Source: Bettongia penicillata ogilbyi | Taxonomy: Eukaryota; Chordata; Mammalia; Diprotodontia; Potoroidae | Direction of reading: 5' to 3' | Length of the DNA stretch: 64,000 bases | Assembly: GCA_023548195.1 (NCBI GenBank) | Contig: JAJHZJ010000041.1 | Location: 186,001 to 250,000 of the forward strand | Shown: in pieces, positions 30,086 through 41,864 of the stretch | Layout: every line of letters begins with the position of its first letter | Position numbering within the stretch: position 1 is the stretch's first letter | The notes under the pieces: model-generated | Databases searched by the model: none | Seen by the model: the letters and a program-made list of their open reading frames with translations, nothing else | Told to the model about the DNA's origin: nothing | Program-made: the position numbers and the translations under genes

Positions 30086-30779
30086 TACAAAGCATCATAA
30101 AGGAAACATATTAACATGAAAAGGCCTCAGTTTCTCAGTTTTTGTTAGCTATCTCTTCCATCTTACCTAAGCTGCTTCTGCTTATTCTGGTACTTGATAG
30201 TAATTTCATTCTTTCTCTCTTGCCTCAGATTTGATTAGCCAAGAAGTTATATTTCAGTCCTCTGGAATTTGCTTCCCTCATTTTCAGTTAGCAGAATACT
30301 CATTGATACCCAGGGTAGACGTCTCTCTCTTAAAGTTCCCTGAAATGTGACCTTTCCATAACAGTCCTCATGCACAGAACTTAGTCTGGTGATCTGGGGG
30401 TGATATTCTTCTGTGTTTCTTCTACTCAACCATCATGAAGTCTCACTCTGACTTCTCATCATATTATGAAGAAAACTTTAACAAGTGTTCTCTAAAGCTA
30501 TGCCATTGGAGGATAAGTCCTAGCAGCTTCTGTCAAATTTTGGCTATGGTCCCAGAAGAGGTGGGGTGGGGAGCTGACAAAATTACCAATGTAGCTAAAT
30601 ATTGCCAAGCTCATCACCAATGAATTGGCCACTAGATACCTATTTAACTATGACAACCCATGAACCAAATTAAAATTAAAAATATCCTTTAGTTCCTAAT
30701 AGGGGGGAAGGGAACAAGCATTTATAAAATGCCAACTATGAAGCAGACACTCTTTTAAGTTCTTTATAAATACTTATTG
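30086..30779. other. Unclassified sequence
   Basis: No repeat or gene recognised. Confidence 0.35.
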
Positions 30780-31020
30780 CTGTTCAGTAATATCTCTCAT
30801 ATCAGTCTCTTCATGACCCTATTTTGAGTTTTCTTGACAAAAAGCTAGAGCAATTTGTCATTTTCTTCTGCAATTCATTTTACAGATGAGGAAATTGACA
30901 CAAACAGGTTTGTCTTTTGCCTAGAGTCACACAGTAAATATCTGTAGCCAGATTTGAACTCAGGAAGATGAATCTTTTTTACTGCAGGCCTGATAATCTA
31001 TCCACTGTGCCACCTTACTG
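30780..31020 (-). mobile_element. SINE A, antisense, near full length
   Basis: GCTGTTCAG tail, TCATGACCCTATTTTGAG, TTTTACAGATGAGGAAATTG, AGAGTCACACAGTAAATATC, GATTTGAACTCAGGAAGATG and ATCTATCCACTGTGCCACC. Confidence 0.8.
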
Positions 31021-31235
31021 CTTCCTTATAAATATTATCTCATTTGATTCTCACAATAATTCTAAAAGGTAGGTGCTATTTATATCCCCATTTTACAATT
31101 AAGAAATCTGAGGTAGACAGAGGTTAAGTGACTTGCCCATGGTTACCCAATTAGTAAATGTCTATGACTGAATTTCAACTCAGGGTTCCCTGATTTTAGG
31201 CCTGGAACTCTACCCACTTTGCCACCTAGCCTTCC
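31021..31235 (-). mobile_element. MIR/CORE-SINE, antisense
   Basis: ATTATCTCATTTGATTCTC, CATTTTACAATTAAGAAA, GAGGTTAAGTGACTTGCCC, GGTTACCCAATTAGTAAATG and CACTTTGCCACCTAGCC are the reversed order of a MIR-like SINE. Confidence 0.7.
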
Positions 31236-31399
31236 ATTTTCATTGCAATAGTTGTTGAGTAGCAGAAAAGCGGGCAAAAGATGGAAGGGAATACATAGTT
31301 TTTAGATCATCTATGAATACAAACAATGATGTTTTAAATGAGACATTAATTCAAGAGTGAATAACTTGACATATCATTAGAAAAAAAGGATTTTCAAAA

Positions 31400-32292
31400 T
31401 CAAGTAAGAGTAGAGGAAAAATTGGGAAGATAAATGTGAGTGATGCAGGAAAATCATGAAAAATGAGTCAACAGCTTGCTAAAGGAAACCCAAAATTAGT
31501 GACAAAAATAACACCTTAAAAACAGACTAACCCAAATGGCAAAAGAGGTCTCAAAAGCCAATGAGGAGAAGAATGCCTTAAATAGCAGAATTGGCCAAAT
31601 GGAAAAGAAGGTCCAAAAATTCACCAAAGAAAATAATTCTTAAAAATTGGCATGGAACAAATGGAAGCTAATGACTCTTTGAAAAATCAGGAAATTATGA
31701 AACAAAACAAAAAGAATGAAAAAGTACAAGATAATGTAAAATATCTCATTGGAAAAACAACTGACCTGAAAAATAGATCCAAGAGAAATAATTTAGAAAT
31801 TATTGAACTACCTGAAAGCCATGATCAACAAAAGAGTCTAGACATTATTTTTCAAGGAATTATCAAGAAAAACTGCCCTGGTTTTCTAGAACCAGAGGGG
31901 AAAATAGAAATTGAAAGAATCCACTAGTCACAACCTGGAAGAGATTCCAAAAGCAAAACTCCTAGGAATATTGTAGCCAAATTCCAAAGTTCTCAGGGCA
32001 AGGGGAAAATATTGCAAGCAGCCAGAAAGAAACAATTCAAGTATTGTGAAAGCACAATCAGGATAGTACAGGGTTTAATAGCTTCAATACTAAGGTATTG
32101 GAGGGATTGGAACAATATATTCTGGAGGTCAAAGGAGCCAGGATTAAAATCAAGAATCCCTACCAAGCAAAATTGAGTGCAATCCATAAGAGGAAAAAAT
32201 TGAGATTCAATGAAATAAAGGACATTTAAGTATTCTTGATGAATATATCAGAGTTGAATAGAAAATTTATCTTTCAAATACAAGAATCAAGA
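31400..32292 (+). pseudogene. HAL1-like ORF1 (coiled coil to C-terminus), degraded
   Basis: The only sizeable open part (31652-31927) reads MEQMEANDSLKNQEIMKQN, the RRM segment NNLEIIELPESHDQQKSLDI and KIEIERIH, ending at a TAG where other copies have the conserved Arg/Ser-rich continuation. Earlier coiled-coil sequence and the later C-terminal domain (CCAAATTCCAAAGTTC, AGCACAATCAGGATAG) are present but frameshifted. Non-functional. Confidence 0.82.
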
Positions 32293-32420
32293 GAAGCATG
32301 AAAAGGTAAACAGGAAAAAAAAATCATAAGGTACTTACTAAGTTGAATTGTTTACATTCCTACATGGAAAATGACATTTGTAATTTATGAGATGTTTCTC
32401 AGTATTAGAGTAGTTGGAGG

Positions 32421-32500
32421 GAATATGTGTGTGTGTGAATACATGTGTGTGTTTGTGTGGAGACAGAGATAGACACAGACATATCTGTACATAAATATAC
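32421..32500. repeat. TG-rich array in HAL1-like 3' UTR
   Basis: GTGTGTGTGTG with GTGTTTGTGTG, then GACAGAGATAGACACAGAC; placed where the other copies carry CA arrays, but with the strand composition changed to TG. Confidence 0.7.
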
Positions 32501-33100
32501 ATACATACAAACAGAGGGCACAGGATGAATATGAAGGGATGATATCTAAAAACCAATATTAAGGGGTAAAAGAGAGAAGGGAGAAGGAGAAAGGGAGAGT
32601 AGAATGGTGTAAATTATCTCACATAAAAGAGGCTAGAAAAAGTTTTTATAATGGAGGAGAAGAGGAGGGACATGAGAAAGAATGAGTGATCTTACTCTCA
32701 TCAGATTTGGCTTATGGAGGGAATAACATATACACTCAATTGAGTATGGAAATCTATTGTACCCTACAGGAAAGTAGAGGAGAGAGAATGAGAAAAGAGG
32801 AAATTACAGAAGGAAGGGTAAATGGGAGGAAGTGGTAATCAGAAGTAAACACTTCTGAGGAGGGACAGGGTCAAAGGAGAGAATAGAATAAATGGGGGGA
32901 TGGAATAGAATGAAGGAAAAAATATTTACTCGTTCACAACATGACTGTTATGGAAGTGGTTTGCATAACTACAAATGTGTAACCGATTTCAAATTGCTTG
33001 CCTTCTCAATGAGGGTAATTGGGGAAGAAGGAAGGGAGAGAATGTCAAACTCAAAATTTTAAAAGAAGAATGTTAAAAATTGTTTTTACATGCAACTGAG

Positions 33101-33121
33101 AAATACGACAGACAGACAGAC

Positions 33122-33178
<57 letters not shown>
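33101..33178. repeat. Compound (GACA)n(GATA)n microsatellite
   Basis: About four GACA units followed by about fourteen GATA units, inside the last part of the half-L1 3' UTR. Confidence 0.95.
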
Positions 33179-33385
33179 TGATACTAGGATATAGAAATCT
33201 ATCTTGCCTGGCAGGAAAATGAAAGGGAAGGGTGTAAGAAAAGGTGGAAGTGATAGAAGGGAAGGCAGATTGGAGGAAGGGGTAAACAGAATGCATGCCA
33301 TCTTTGACTGGGGCAAGGGGAGAGATGGGGAGAAAATGTGTAATTCAGAGTGAATGTTGAAAACTAAAAATAAATTAATTAATAG

Positions 33386-33799
33386 AAAAAGAAAATTAAG
33401 GATGGACAACAGCAACAACAAACAATAAGTTATAAAATATCCAAGTAAATTAGGAACCCATAGTTCACTTGTAACTTCAGAGAACTTAGGTTTTTATGTT
33501 GTTGTAAAAAGGAATATTTACAAATAGAAATGAATTGGAAAACTTTCAGTCAATAATAATGAATCTTGATTGATTGATCAGAATACTTGGGATTTTATTA
33601 TAGCATTGTTCTTTCTTGCTTGCTTGCTCTTCATGGAATGGAGCTGATTCTGGGTTTTTGAAGGAAAATGGATTACAAACTCTCATAGGTCCCAAGAAGC
33701 TGTGAAGGCTTCAATGATAGACCTAGCAAAGTCTGCCATAGGAAGATGAGCCTAGGTTAATTCACAAAGGTTCATCACTAGATTGCTATATCAGTAAGC
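33386..33799. other. Unclassified sequence
   Basis: Nothing recognised. May include extra sequence of the following dispersed repeat. Confidence 0.35.
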
Positions 33800-34385
33800 A
33801 TCCCAACCAACATACAGAGAGGGCCTGCTATCACAGGTTCTTAGATCTACATTCATAAAAGGAAAGGTAACTTTTGAGGGGTTAACAATCACTTTAATCA
33901 AACACATGTATCATTCCCTTAATCATGGACATATATCATTCATCTAGTTCAGGGGAGTCAACACCCTAAACTTCAAAGAAAATACAGAGAAATTAAAAGT
34001 CAACAGGCATGGCTTCCTCTGCCTGAATTCAACAGACAGTTGGATCCCAACTGTCTGATGATAGGTACCAGAGAGGGAAGAACTGACATCTGGGTTTTCA
34101 AAGTGGTGGAGGCACTCCTTAAGTGGATTCCCAGAGTTCTCCTCTGGAAAATGAACACTTCTAGTCAGTAAGCCCTCAAATAAAACCTCACCCTCAGAGT
34201 CTTTATACAGTTTTTAGAGCCACATCCCTTGAGAATGAGTGCTTCGTTAACAAAAGACTTGGACCTTCCTGCAAATCTTCCCAGGCCTGACAATGGGTGG
34301 GAAAGATCCTCCTTAGTCACATTCAAATAAAGGCCTTATACTTCTTGATTATACTAAAACAAAACAAAAACAGCAAAAGATTCTA
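33800..34385 (-). mobile_element. Dispersed LTR-like repeat R1, second copy, antisense to the first
   Basis: Reverse complement of the family seen at 5555-6155: GTAACTTTTGAGGGGTTAAC, CAGAGAAATTAAAAGTC, GGCATGGCTTCCTC, CCAACTGTCTG, AATCTTCCCAGGCC, AATGGGTGGGAAAGATCCTCC and TAAAACAAAACAAAAACAGC. AATAAA words occur at 34178 and 34326 on the plus strand. Confidence 0.5.
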
Positions 34386-34749
34386 CTTTACTTGCCATTA
34401 CAATTGCCTACCAAGCACATGAATTGTTCAGCCATAGCACTAAGCTGTAGGGGAGTTGTAATCTGTATTGATGAAGGCAGTCATCTCACAGAAGAAATCA
34501 CAAGTAAATAATTGTAGTGAAATATTGTCCTTCTAAACTGAACATCGGGGAATACTGTAATGATTTAGGTATTTTTAGTTAAGTACAAAAACTGGGATTA
34601 GGACTTCAGGAGGACTGAATATAGAAGTCTCTATTACTACAGAATCTCTCCCCCTTCCTCACCATCACCACTGGTAGCAACACTCCATTCTGATTATAGA
34701 TATAAATTACCTTGTTATCAAAAAGAATATTTCCACATGAAGGTTTGTT
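34386..34749. other. Unclassified sequence
   Basis: Nothing recognised. Confidence 0.35.
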
Positions 34750-34765
34750 GAAAAGTAAGCAGTCA

Positions 34766-35119
34766 GGGCCTATATTGAATTGCCTGCCTTCCCAAAGGGA
34801 ATGGGTGGGGAGGAAGAAATGGGGAGAATTTGGAACTCAAAGTTTTAGGAACAACTGTTGAGTATTGTTCTTGCTACTAGGAAATAAGAAATACAGTTAA
34901 TGGGGAATAGAAAGTCATCTGCCCCTACAGGACCAAAAAGAAGATGGGGGCAAGAGAAGGGAGGGATGATAGAAGAGAGGGCAGCTTGTTGATAGGGAAA
35001 ATTAGAATACTCGATGTATTGGGGTGGGGGGAGGGGATAAAAGGGGAGAAAATTTGGAACCCAAAATTGTGTGAAAATGAATGTAAAAAGTTAAATAAAT
35101 AAATTTATATTAAAAAAAA
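34766..35119 (+). mobile_element. HAL1-like 3' UTR-only insertion with target-site duplication
   Basis: Starts GGGCCTATATTGAATTGCC, contains both terminus-like blocks (TTTGGAACTCAAAG near 34827 and TTTGGAACCCAAAATTG near 35052), and ends in an A-rich tail. It is flanked by GAAAAGTAAGC(A/G)... duplications at 34750-34765 and 35120-35135 (16 bp with one mismatch). A severely 5'-truncated but fairly young copy (few differences from 8146-11130). Confidence 0.9.
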
Positions 35120-35135
35120 GAAAAGTAAGCAATCA

Positions 35136-35570
35136 ATAAGCATTTATTAAACTCCCATGTGCCAAGTACAAGTGCTAGGCATAAAAAGAAGCCAAAAAAA
35201 CAAACCCTGTCCTCCAACTTACAGTCTAATGAGGGAAACAACACACAAGCAACTGTGTACAAATAGGATTAATTGAAGATAATATCAGAGGGAAGACATT
35301 AAAACTAAGGACTGGGAAAGGCTTCTTGTATTAGGCAGAACTTTGGCTGATACTTGAAAGAAGTCAGGGAAGCTAGGAGATAGAGATGAAAAGGGAGAGA
35401 CTTTCAGGCATGGGTGACAGCCAGTGAAAATGTCCCGAGTTGAGTTGAGAGAGGAAATGTGAGGAAGCCAGTGTAGCTGGATCATAGAGAACATACTGGA
35501 TAACTGGAAGACAATAAGACATTAGGCTGTGTAGGGCTTTAAAAGTCAGACAGAGGGTTTTATAATTGAT
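35136..35570 (+). mobile_element. R3 ancient repeat, 5' part
   Basis: AATAAGCATTTATTAAAC, CATGTGCCAAGTACAAGTGC, TTACAGTCTAATGAGGG, GGAAAGGCTTCTTGTATTAGG, TTTCAGGCATGGGTGACAGCC, GAAGCCAGTGTAGCTGGATC and GTAGGGCTTTAAAAGTCAGA. It is split by SINE A and resumes at 35814. Confidence 0.55.
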
Positions 35571-35813
35571 CCAGTGGGTGGCACAGTAGATAGAGCCCTG
35601 GGCTTGGAGTTAAGAAGACTCCTCTTCCTGCATTTAAATCTGATCTCAGGCCCTTATTAGATGTGTGATTTTGGACAAATCACTCAGTTTCCTCAATGGT
35701 AAAATAAGCTAGAAAAGGAAATTCCAAACCACTCTAGCATCTTTGCCAAGAAAACTCCAAATAGGGTCACAAAGGGTTGGAAAAAACTGAACGAAAAGGA
35801 CAACAACAAAAAA
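35571..35813 (+). mobile_element. SINE A, full length
   Basis: CCAGTGGGTGGCACAGTAGA head, TGGAGTTAAGAAGACTCC, GCATTTAAATCTGATCTC (B-box region), AATAAGCTAGAAAAGGAAA, AATAGGGTCACAAAGGGTTG and a GGACAACAACAAA tail. Confidence 0.85.
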
Positions 35814-35995
35814 TAGGGAAGTATCAGTGTTTATGGAATGGGGGTGGGAAAAGTGGAGAAGGAGTGCCATGATCAGGCTTGAGCTTTAGGAAGGCCAATT
35901 TGACAGGTAAGTGAAAGATGAACTAGAGTGGGGAAAGGATTTAAGGCAGTACATAAGGATTAGATAATGAAGGCCTGTACCAGGGTCATAGCGGT
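35814..35995 (+). mobile_element. R3 ancient repeat, 3' part
   Basis: GCCATGATCAGGCTTGAGC, TTTAGGAAGGCCAATTTGAC and GATAATGAAGGCCTG continue the repeat interrupted at 35571. Confidence 0.5.
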
Positions 35996-36074
35996 TTTAA
36001 TACACTTTATTTTGATTCAAATCTTCATTCTGCTCCTCCCACTTGTGTGTCCTTGGGCAAGTCACTACACTTAT

Positions 36075-36265
36075 GAAAGGCAATATGGTACAGTAGAAAG
36101 CCACAGGACCTGAGTTCAGGCACTCACTGACACTTGAACAAGTCACTTCATTTGTCTGAGCCTCAGTTTTCTTATCTATAAAAATAAAAGGGGGTGTGAA
36201 CTAAATGTCTTCTAAAAAGTCTCTTCAAGTTCTACAGTTATAATCCTATTTGGGGAAATCTGTTT
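36075..36265 (+). mobile_element. MIR-like SINE with L3-type tail
   Basis: AAAGGCAATATGGTACAGTAG head, GACCTGAGTTCAGGC, AAGTCACTTCATTTG, TGAGCCTCAGTTTTC and a terminal CTAAATGTCTTC...AAGTTCTACAGTTATAATCC resembling the CR1/L3 3' end. Confidence 0.55.
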
Positions 36266-37649
36266 CCTCCTCTGTAAAATGAATGTTTAAATCACCCGAG
36301 GGTAGACAACATACAGCCTCAAGGCATTAGACAAACTCTAAAATTTCTTTCAGATCTAAATCTCATGAACAGAGTAGAGCTAGAAGAGATGATATTTACT
36401 TTTGGCCGAGATTCGGAATTTGCTGAGTTATGAAGTGCATTCCCCTTAGACTGATGTTCTCAGGAAAGCTCAAGGAAGGTCTATTCATAAACATACCCTT
36501 AAGCACATTGCAACTTTCTTTTTTTCAGACACAGTTACAATAAAGCCCATATCATGAAATTCTGAGAGTTGAAAGCAAAGTACAACAAACTGGTGGTTCT
36601 TATCTGACATTCTTCTGCATGAAAAAGCTTCCCCAGCATTTATACTAACAAAGGATTCATATTTCTTTCAGATGATTTATTCAGTATCTTCCCTAATGTA
36701 GAACTCAACATTACCAGAATGGATACCTACCATTGCCGGAATTTGTCCCTCCATCTCCTGCCACTCTATTTTAATGCAAGTATTTCTTACACTATTAAAA
36801 TACTTCCAGTATCACCTGAGATTCCCACCAAATGAACACAGAGTCCCATTGTCACATATGCAAAACTTCAATTCAAAGAGAACGTCACAATTAAATGTGT
36901 GTGTACACACACACACACACACACACACATACAAATATGGCTGTATAAGGAGGATGAAAACTGGACAAAAATTGTTCTGAATATAATTGATTACAGTTAT
37001 TGAGACACAAATACATTTGATGTGTCAGCTCATCTGTGAAAGCTAATCAATAAATTCATTCAGATAAAAACTATATTAAACTGTGAATTATAATTAGGTT
37101 CTTTTGTAAGCACAATGGTAATAGAGACAGAGCCTAGCAATTATACCTGAACCATGGAGTTTGCTCATGGACCTGATGATGTTTACCTATCAAGTCTAAT
37201 GGATTATTCCCTTTAAAATCTGAATCATCCAGGAAAGCATATAAATGGTTAGGGCTTAGAATAAGATGAAGGTGATGGCTGGAGCTCAACAAAGTCTGAG
37301 TCTGCCTGGAAAAAAAATAATTGTTTCCCAGATACATCAGCAGCTCTTTGTGAAGCATCAAACAAATAAATCATGGACCTAATGCCACCTAGATATGCCT
37401 TCCTTTGATCCTCTCTATTTGGCCAAATCAAATAGATCTCAGTAGGTAATCACAGATGGCAAAAAGCTCAGTCATAGCCGGAACAGTCAGAGTTAGAGGA
37501 GAGAGGGAAAATAGACAGCAATATATCTTAGTGGTGAGATGGAAATAACTGGAATGAGCCAGTGAAAGCAGAAAGCCAAGAACAGAGCATAGAATTTAGA
37601 AACACAGTACTTAGTTTCACATCTCAGTTCTTCTACCGGAACTTGGTCA
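36266..37649. other. Unclassified sequence
   Basis: No gene. Contains a (CA)n array at 36897-36931. Confidence 0.35.
36897..36931. repeat. (TG)(CA)n microsatellite
   Basis: GTGTGTGTA followed by about twelve CA units. Confidence 0.95.
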
Positions 37650-37860
37650 AATGAGTTGGTATAGTCTAGTAGATAGGGTACTAGACTTGAAATTGGAAAA
37701 ACCAAAGTTTAAATCCCACTCCTACACTTACTAGCTGTGAGATGCTAGGTAAATCACTTAACTTCAATTTCCTCATTTGTAAAATGAGGAGTGTGGTGGA
37801 TTCAAAGGCTTTTTAAGGTCCCTTGTAGTACTGGATACATGATCTTATGACTTCACTCTC
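37650..37860 (+). mobile_element. MIR/CORE-SINE-like element with L3-type tail
   Basis: TGGTATAGTCTAGTAGATAG head, AAAGTTTAAATCCCAC, TTACTAGCTGTGAGATGC, TTCAATTTCCTCATTTG, TAAAATGAGGAG, and AAGGTCCCTTGTAGTAC. Confidence 0.65.
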
Positions 37861-40380
37861 ATGTGCCTTAATTTCCTAATATGCAAATCCCATGTCAGTG
37901 CAAATCCAGCCTTGGCACTCCAATTTATATAAGAAGGCTAAGAAAATATACCAATTGAGTTTGCTGATAGAACATTAAGACAGGATAGAACAATTAAGTG
38001 GTTCCTTCTGATATAGTGGGTTAAATTGTGTGGGCACTCATAAACCTATGCTATATTTGTCTAATTGAATTGAATCAGCTGTCTGGTTTATTAAAGTACA
38101 GGGCTGATTCACCTTTGTTTGGGGATTAGGAGAATAAGTTAGTAAATAGGTTTCCTTTCACGAAGGGCACTGTGGTAAGGTTTATTGGGATATAGAATAC
38201 ATTGGGAGCTCAACATACCCTAGCCAATATTCTTTCTCCCTATCTCTTTGTCCCATTGCATCTGTTCTTACATGATTCGTATCCCTGTTTGAGTTTAAAT
38301 TGATGAAAGAAGAAGCTTACCAGCTTCCTGAGAGGGAAGATAATGAATATTACCCTACAGAATTTACCAGGGTCACTTGGGATGATAGTAAAAAAAAAAT
38401 CACCAAAAAATACTTTTCAAATGTTAGTACTCAAGAATAAGACAGAAATGAGAACTGGATACGAGTTTTATCATCTTGTAAAATAGTTATGACCTAAACA
38501 CCAAGCAAGCAAAACAATGGTGATAATAAAGTCTGTCTCTTTGGAAGAGAATCTAGGTTTTCAGTATACCTGGAAAAACACACCCACAGGAAGAAAAGAT
38601 TCATCATACAAAATTTATTATACAGCATAATGGGACTCTTTTTCCCTTAAGATTTTCAAGCTTAGTCTCGAATGGGACAGAAGAGTAAAACAAGGAGAGG
38701 AGGCCTAAGCACTCTAAAACATCTAAAGCTGTAGAAAGGGCCAAGCAATGAGATGTCATTCACCAAAGACCATGAACATTTAATTGCCCATTCCACAATC
38801 ATACCCTTTGTTTGCCACCCTTGTACTCATACTCATAATTAGTTCATCTTTGTTGGTTGACTCTTAGATGTTTTTATTTAGTCTCCTCTTGTTTTCCTCC
38901 TTTTCAAAGTACATTAGTTACCATGGAAACAATGGCCCTGAATCTAGGTGGTTGAGGGGAGGAGGGGAAAGAGGTTCAGAGAAATCATGGAATTTGAGAA
39001 AAAGAATCTGATACTGAGGTTTGAGATGCAGACCATCTCAAGCCATTAATTTTCTTCAGAACAAAAGGTACAGTTTATAATACATTATTTTTAAATGCAA
39101 AGTCTTTCCTGGCCTAGGATGCTTCTTCATGTCCTTCCCAGTCCCTTGTAATCAATGTTTTCTTGGATAGTAATATGTGGTCTTCTAGTGATTAAATGGT
39201 AAGACAGGCTAGAGTTTCAAGGTGGTCTTTTACAAATACAAAGATGTTTGGATGAGAACTTCCTTGGAAACTTTTATTGTTTCCAGTGAAGAGGGTAGTA
39301 TTATTTGACCCTTTTAATTCTGAGAAAGAACGGAGATATGTAAGTGTTCCAGTTTGCCAGGAGGTTAATTGCTTTCCTTAACCACAGATACAGATTAATG
39401 GTGGCAGGGGAATAGATTTTGATGCTAACAAAGGACAGATACACACATATTGGCAAACATTGGTAAGGAAATTCAAACTAGATGTCTGAGTGAGAGGTTG
39501 CATTCTAGCTTAGCTCCCCTTAATCTTCCTCAAAACAGCAGGAAATGCCCCACATACCAAATAAAGTAAAATAATGGAAAGGAAAGCAATCCTCACAAAG
39601 AGAGCCCATAGGGTGTGGGTGGAGGGACAATAAACAGAAGAAATGAGTAAGCAAAAATAAGAAGACTCACAATAAAAGGGGGAAAAAATCTATAAGGTAA
39701 AAGAATGCAAGGAGAAATCTCCTGAAAAGAAGATAAAAATTCCACAATAAGTACAACAAGTAACACAAAAAAGAGAACGTAAAAAAACTCGAGCACACAC
39801 AGAAAAGTTGAAATACTGCTCACATGCTGAGGAGAGGAGAAAAAAAGACCAGAAATTTCCGGAAGCCTCACCTTGCTTAGGGGTCACTGAAGGAACAAAA
39901 AAGAAATAAATTGTGGGGTTAGGTGTTCAAAGAGAAGAACTCAATAAAAAAGGGGAGTGGAGGACAAGAACAGGATTTAGTACATCTTGAAACTGGGGCA
40001 ATCACAAGTAAAAGACATCTATCTCAACAAAGAGGTGGAGTATGGGATAAAAGGGGCAGTCATGAACCACACTTGTTTCTGGAATAGGCAAGGAAAAAAT
40101 GAAAAACAAAAATGACAGCAGAAATTTTTTTTATAGAAAAGAGAAGTGGGATAGTGTTATGGAGGTCTGTCTGAATTTAAGAGTACTGGATAGGAAATAA
40201 ATGAATCAAATTTAAGCTGCAGATGCTTATAAGGCAACAAAAAATGGTAGGGGGCACAAAACCTTGTGATTTAGTTCTGGATTTGAAAAATGGGATGAGA
40301 ACTGCTGAGAGGTTGGAACAATGCTGGGATAATTGGATTGTCTCAAGCAAAATTAATTGAAGATAGTTAAACCTATTAAT
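37861..40380. other. Long stretch without recognised repeats
   Basis: The longest apparently low-repeat part of the window. It holds no convincing exon. The minus-strand frames at 39593-39887 are in A-rich sequence and lack domains. An X-box motif at 38917-38930 is the only regulatory word noted. Confidence 0.45.
38917..38930. promoter_or_regulatory. RFX-type X-box motif
   Basis: GTTACCATGGAAAC fits the X-box pattern GTNRCC-(0-3N)-RGNAAC bound by RFX factors. Its 14 bp is an almost symmetrical inverted repeat. A single motif match in a long stretch can be chance; function is not shown. Confidence 0.35.
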
Positions 40381-40381
40381 G

Positions 40382-40448
<67 letters not shown>
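40381..40448. repeat. (GATA)n microsatellite
   Basis: About seventeen uninterrupted GATA units. Confidence 0.97.
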
Positions 40449-40449
<1 letters not shown>

Positions 40450-40754
40450 TAGAGATAATAGATACCATGATTTAGAAGGAAAGACAAACAATTATTACCA
40501 TTAATGTTAATAGATAGAACTTGCCCATAAATAAGACCCAACAATCTGTTACACACAAGGAATGTATTTATGATATAAAACTTCACATAGTTATATTAAG
40601 AGGATAGGTCAGACTTTATTATGTTTTCAACAACTAAAGGAAAAAAGAACAGAAGTTAAAATCATGACTTTGCAAAAGGTAATAACAAAAAAGATATTGC
40701 CACTAGAGAAAAATATGTAAAGATACCCGACACAGTGGAAAATATCCATATTAT

Positions 40755-40851
40755 GTATACATATGAGTATATATATATGTATATGAGTATATATGTGTAT
40801 ATATATGTATATGTATATGAGTATATACATATGAGTAGATATATATGAGTA

Positions 40852-40906
<55 letters not shown>

Positions 40907-40913
40907 GAGGGTA
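40755..40913. repeat. (TA)n/(TATATG)n microsatellite
   Basis: Alternating TATATG and TATGAG units leading to a long pure TA run (about 40860-40898). Open frames on the minus strand (Tyr/Ile repeats) are artefacts. Confidence 0.97.
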
Positions 40914-40934
40914 TGCATGGATTGAAATAACATC

Positions 40935-41405
40935 TAAGTTCATAAGCAAATTACAAGAACTGAATAGCAAGACAATTATTTTAGGTGATTCATTTTTTCT
41001 CTTTTGGACTTAGACAAAATCAAATGGAAAGTTAAAAAAGAAAGCAAGTTGGAGTCCAAAGAGAATGTGAGGGAAACTTAGTATGATCTGATTACCAAAT
41101 GGACATCTTAAGAAGTATATTTAGAGAACAAATTATTACTAGGCTACACAAACTTCACAAAAGTTACAAAAAGAAAGATACTTTGCTAAACATTTTCTAT
41201 GATTTAAAAAAAATTTAAAAATATAACCCATATACCCAAATTAGGGAGAGATAAAGCACATGAAGAAAACTATAGACCCATACAATTAACAAATCTAATG
41301 TAAAATTTTTTGAATATTATCAATGAAGCTATTAAATATTAAAAAATTCACTGTGATCAGGTTGAATTTATGCCAGAAATAGAATATTAATAAAACTGCT
41401 GACAT
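40935..41405 (+). mobile_element. Old L1 ORF2 fragment (RT region), left part
   Basis: AAGAAAACTATAGACCCATA, TTAACAAATCTAATG, GTGATCAGGTTGAATTTATG, CCAGAAATAGAATATTAA correspond to the RT segment of L1 ORF2 (reading N-Y-R-P-I, ... D-Q-V-E-F-M-P-E). Many stops. It resumes at 42180. Confidence 0.6.
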
Positions 41406-41701
41406 AATTATTCATAGTATCTAGCTCCAATCTCTTAAGATTGATATCAAGATATATTCTCTCTTCCAGTCAAAGAATTTTTCTTTCTGCTCACAATACA
41501 CAATATTCTATCTTCTACCTCCATGTATTTGCCCAGACTTTCCCCCATTCCTGGAATGATCTCCCTCTTCACTTCTATATTCTCTATACAATCTCTTGCT
41601 TCCATCAAAGCACACCTGACATGCCACTTCATAAAGAAGACATTATATGACCACTACTATTTTTAATGTTACCATTACTCCTTTCTCCAATAATAACTTT
41701 T

Positions 41702-41790
41702 ATCTCTCTCTCTCTCTTTCTCTCTTCCCTTCCTTCGTCCCTCTCTACACACACATGCGCACGCACACACATGTGTATGTGTGTGTGAAA
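41702..41790. repeat. (CT)n...(CA)n(TG)n microsatellite
   Basis: CTCTCTCTCT, then ACACACAC, GCGCACGCAC and TGTGTATGTGTG. Confidence 0.95.
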
Positions 41791-41864
41791 TTTTGATTAA
41801 GAATCATGATTTTTATCAATGTAGTGAGCTCCCAATGAAGAAACTTCCTCTATTAATGCCAGCT

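Larger units (their letters stand above)
31400..33385 (+). mobile_element. HAL1-like element, 5'-truncated, older
   Basis: Begins inside ORF1 near GTAGAGGAAAAATTGGG (compare GGTGGGGGAAAAACTGGG at 9209), runs through ORF1 to about 32290, then directly into the 3' UTR (CTTACTAAGTTGAATTG near 32332) and ends near 33370-33385 with TGAATGTTGAAAACTAAAAA. No ORF2. More diverged than the copy at 8146. Confidence 0.85.

Noticed and set aside
33101..33178. CRISPR-like regular array
   Set aside because: Unit is four bases with no spacers; it is a GACA/GATA microsatellite.
40177..40586. Ile/Tyr/Leu/Ser repeat proteins on the minus strand
   Set aside because: Translation of the (GATA)n microsatellite.
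40627..40970. Tyr/Ile-rich proteins on the minus strand
   Set aside because: Translation of TA-rich microsatellite.
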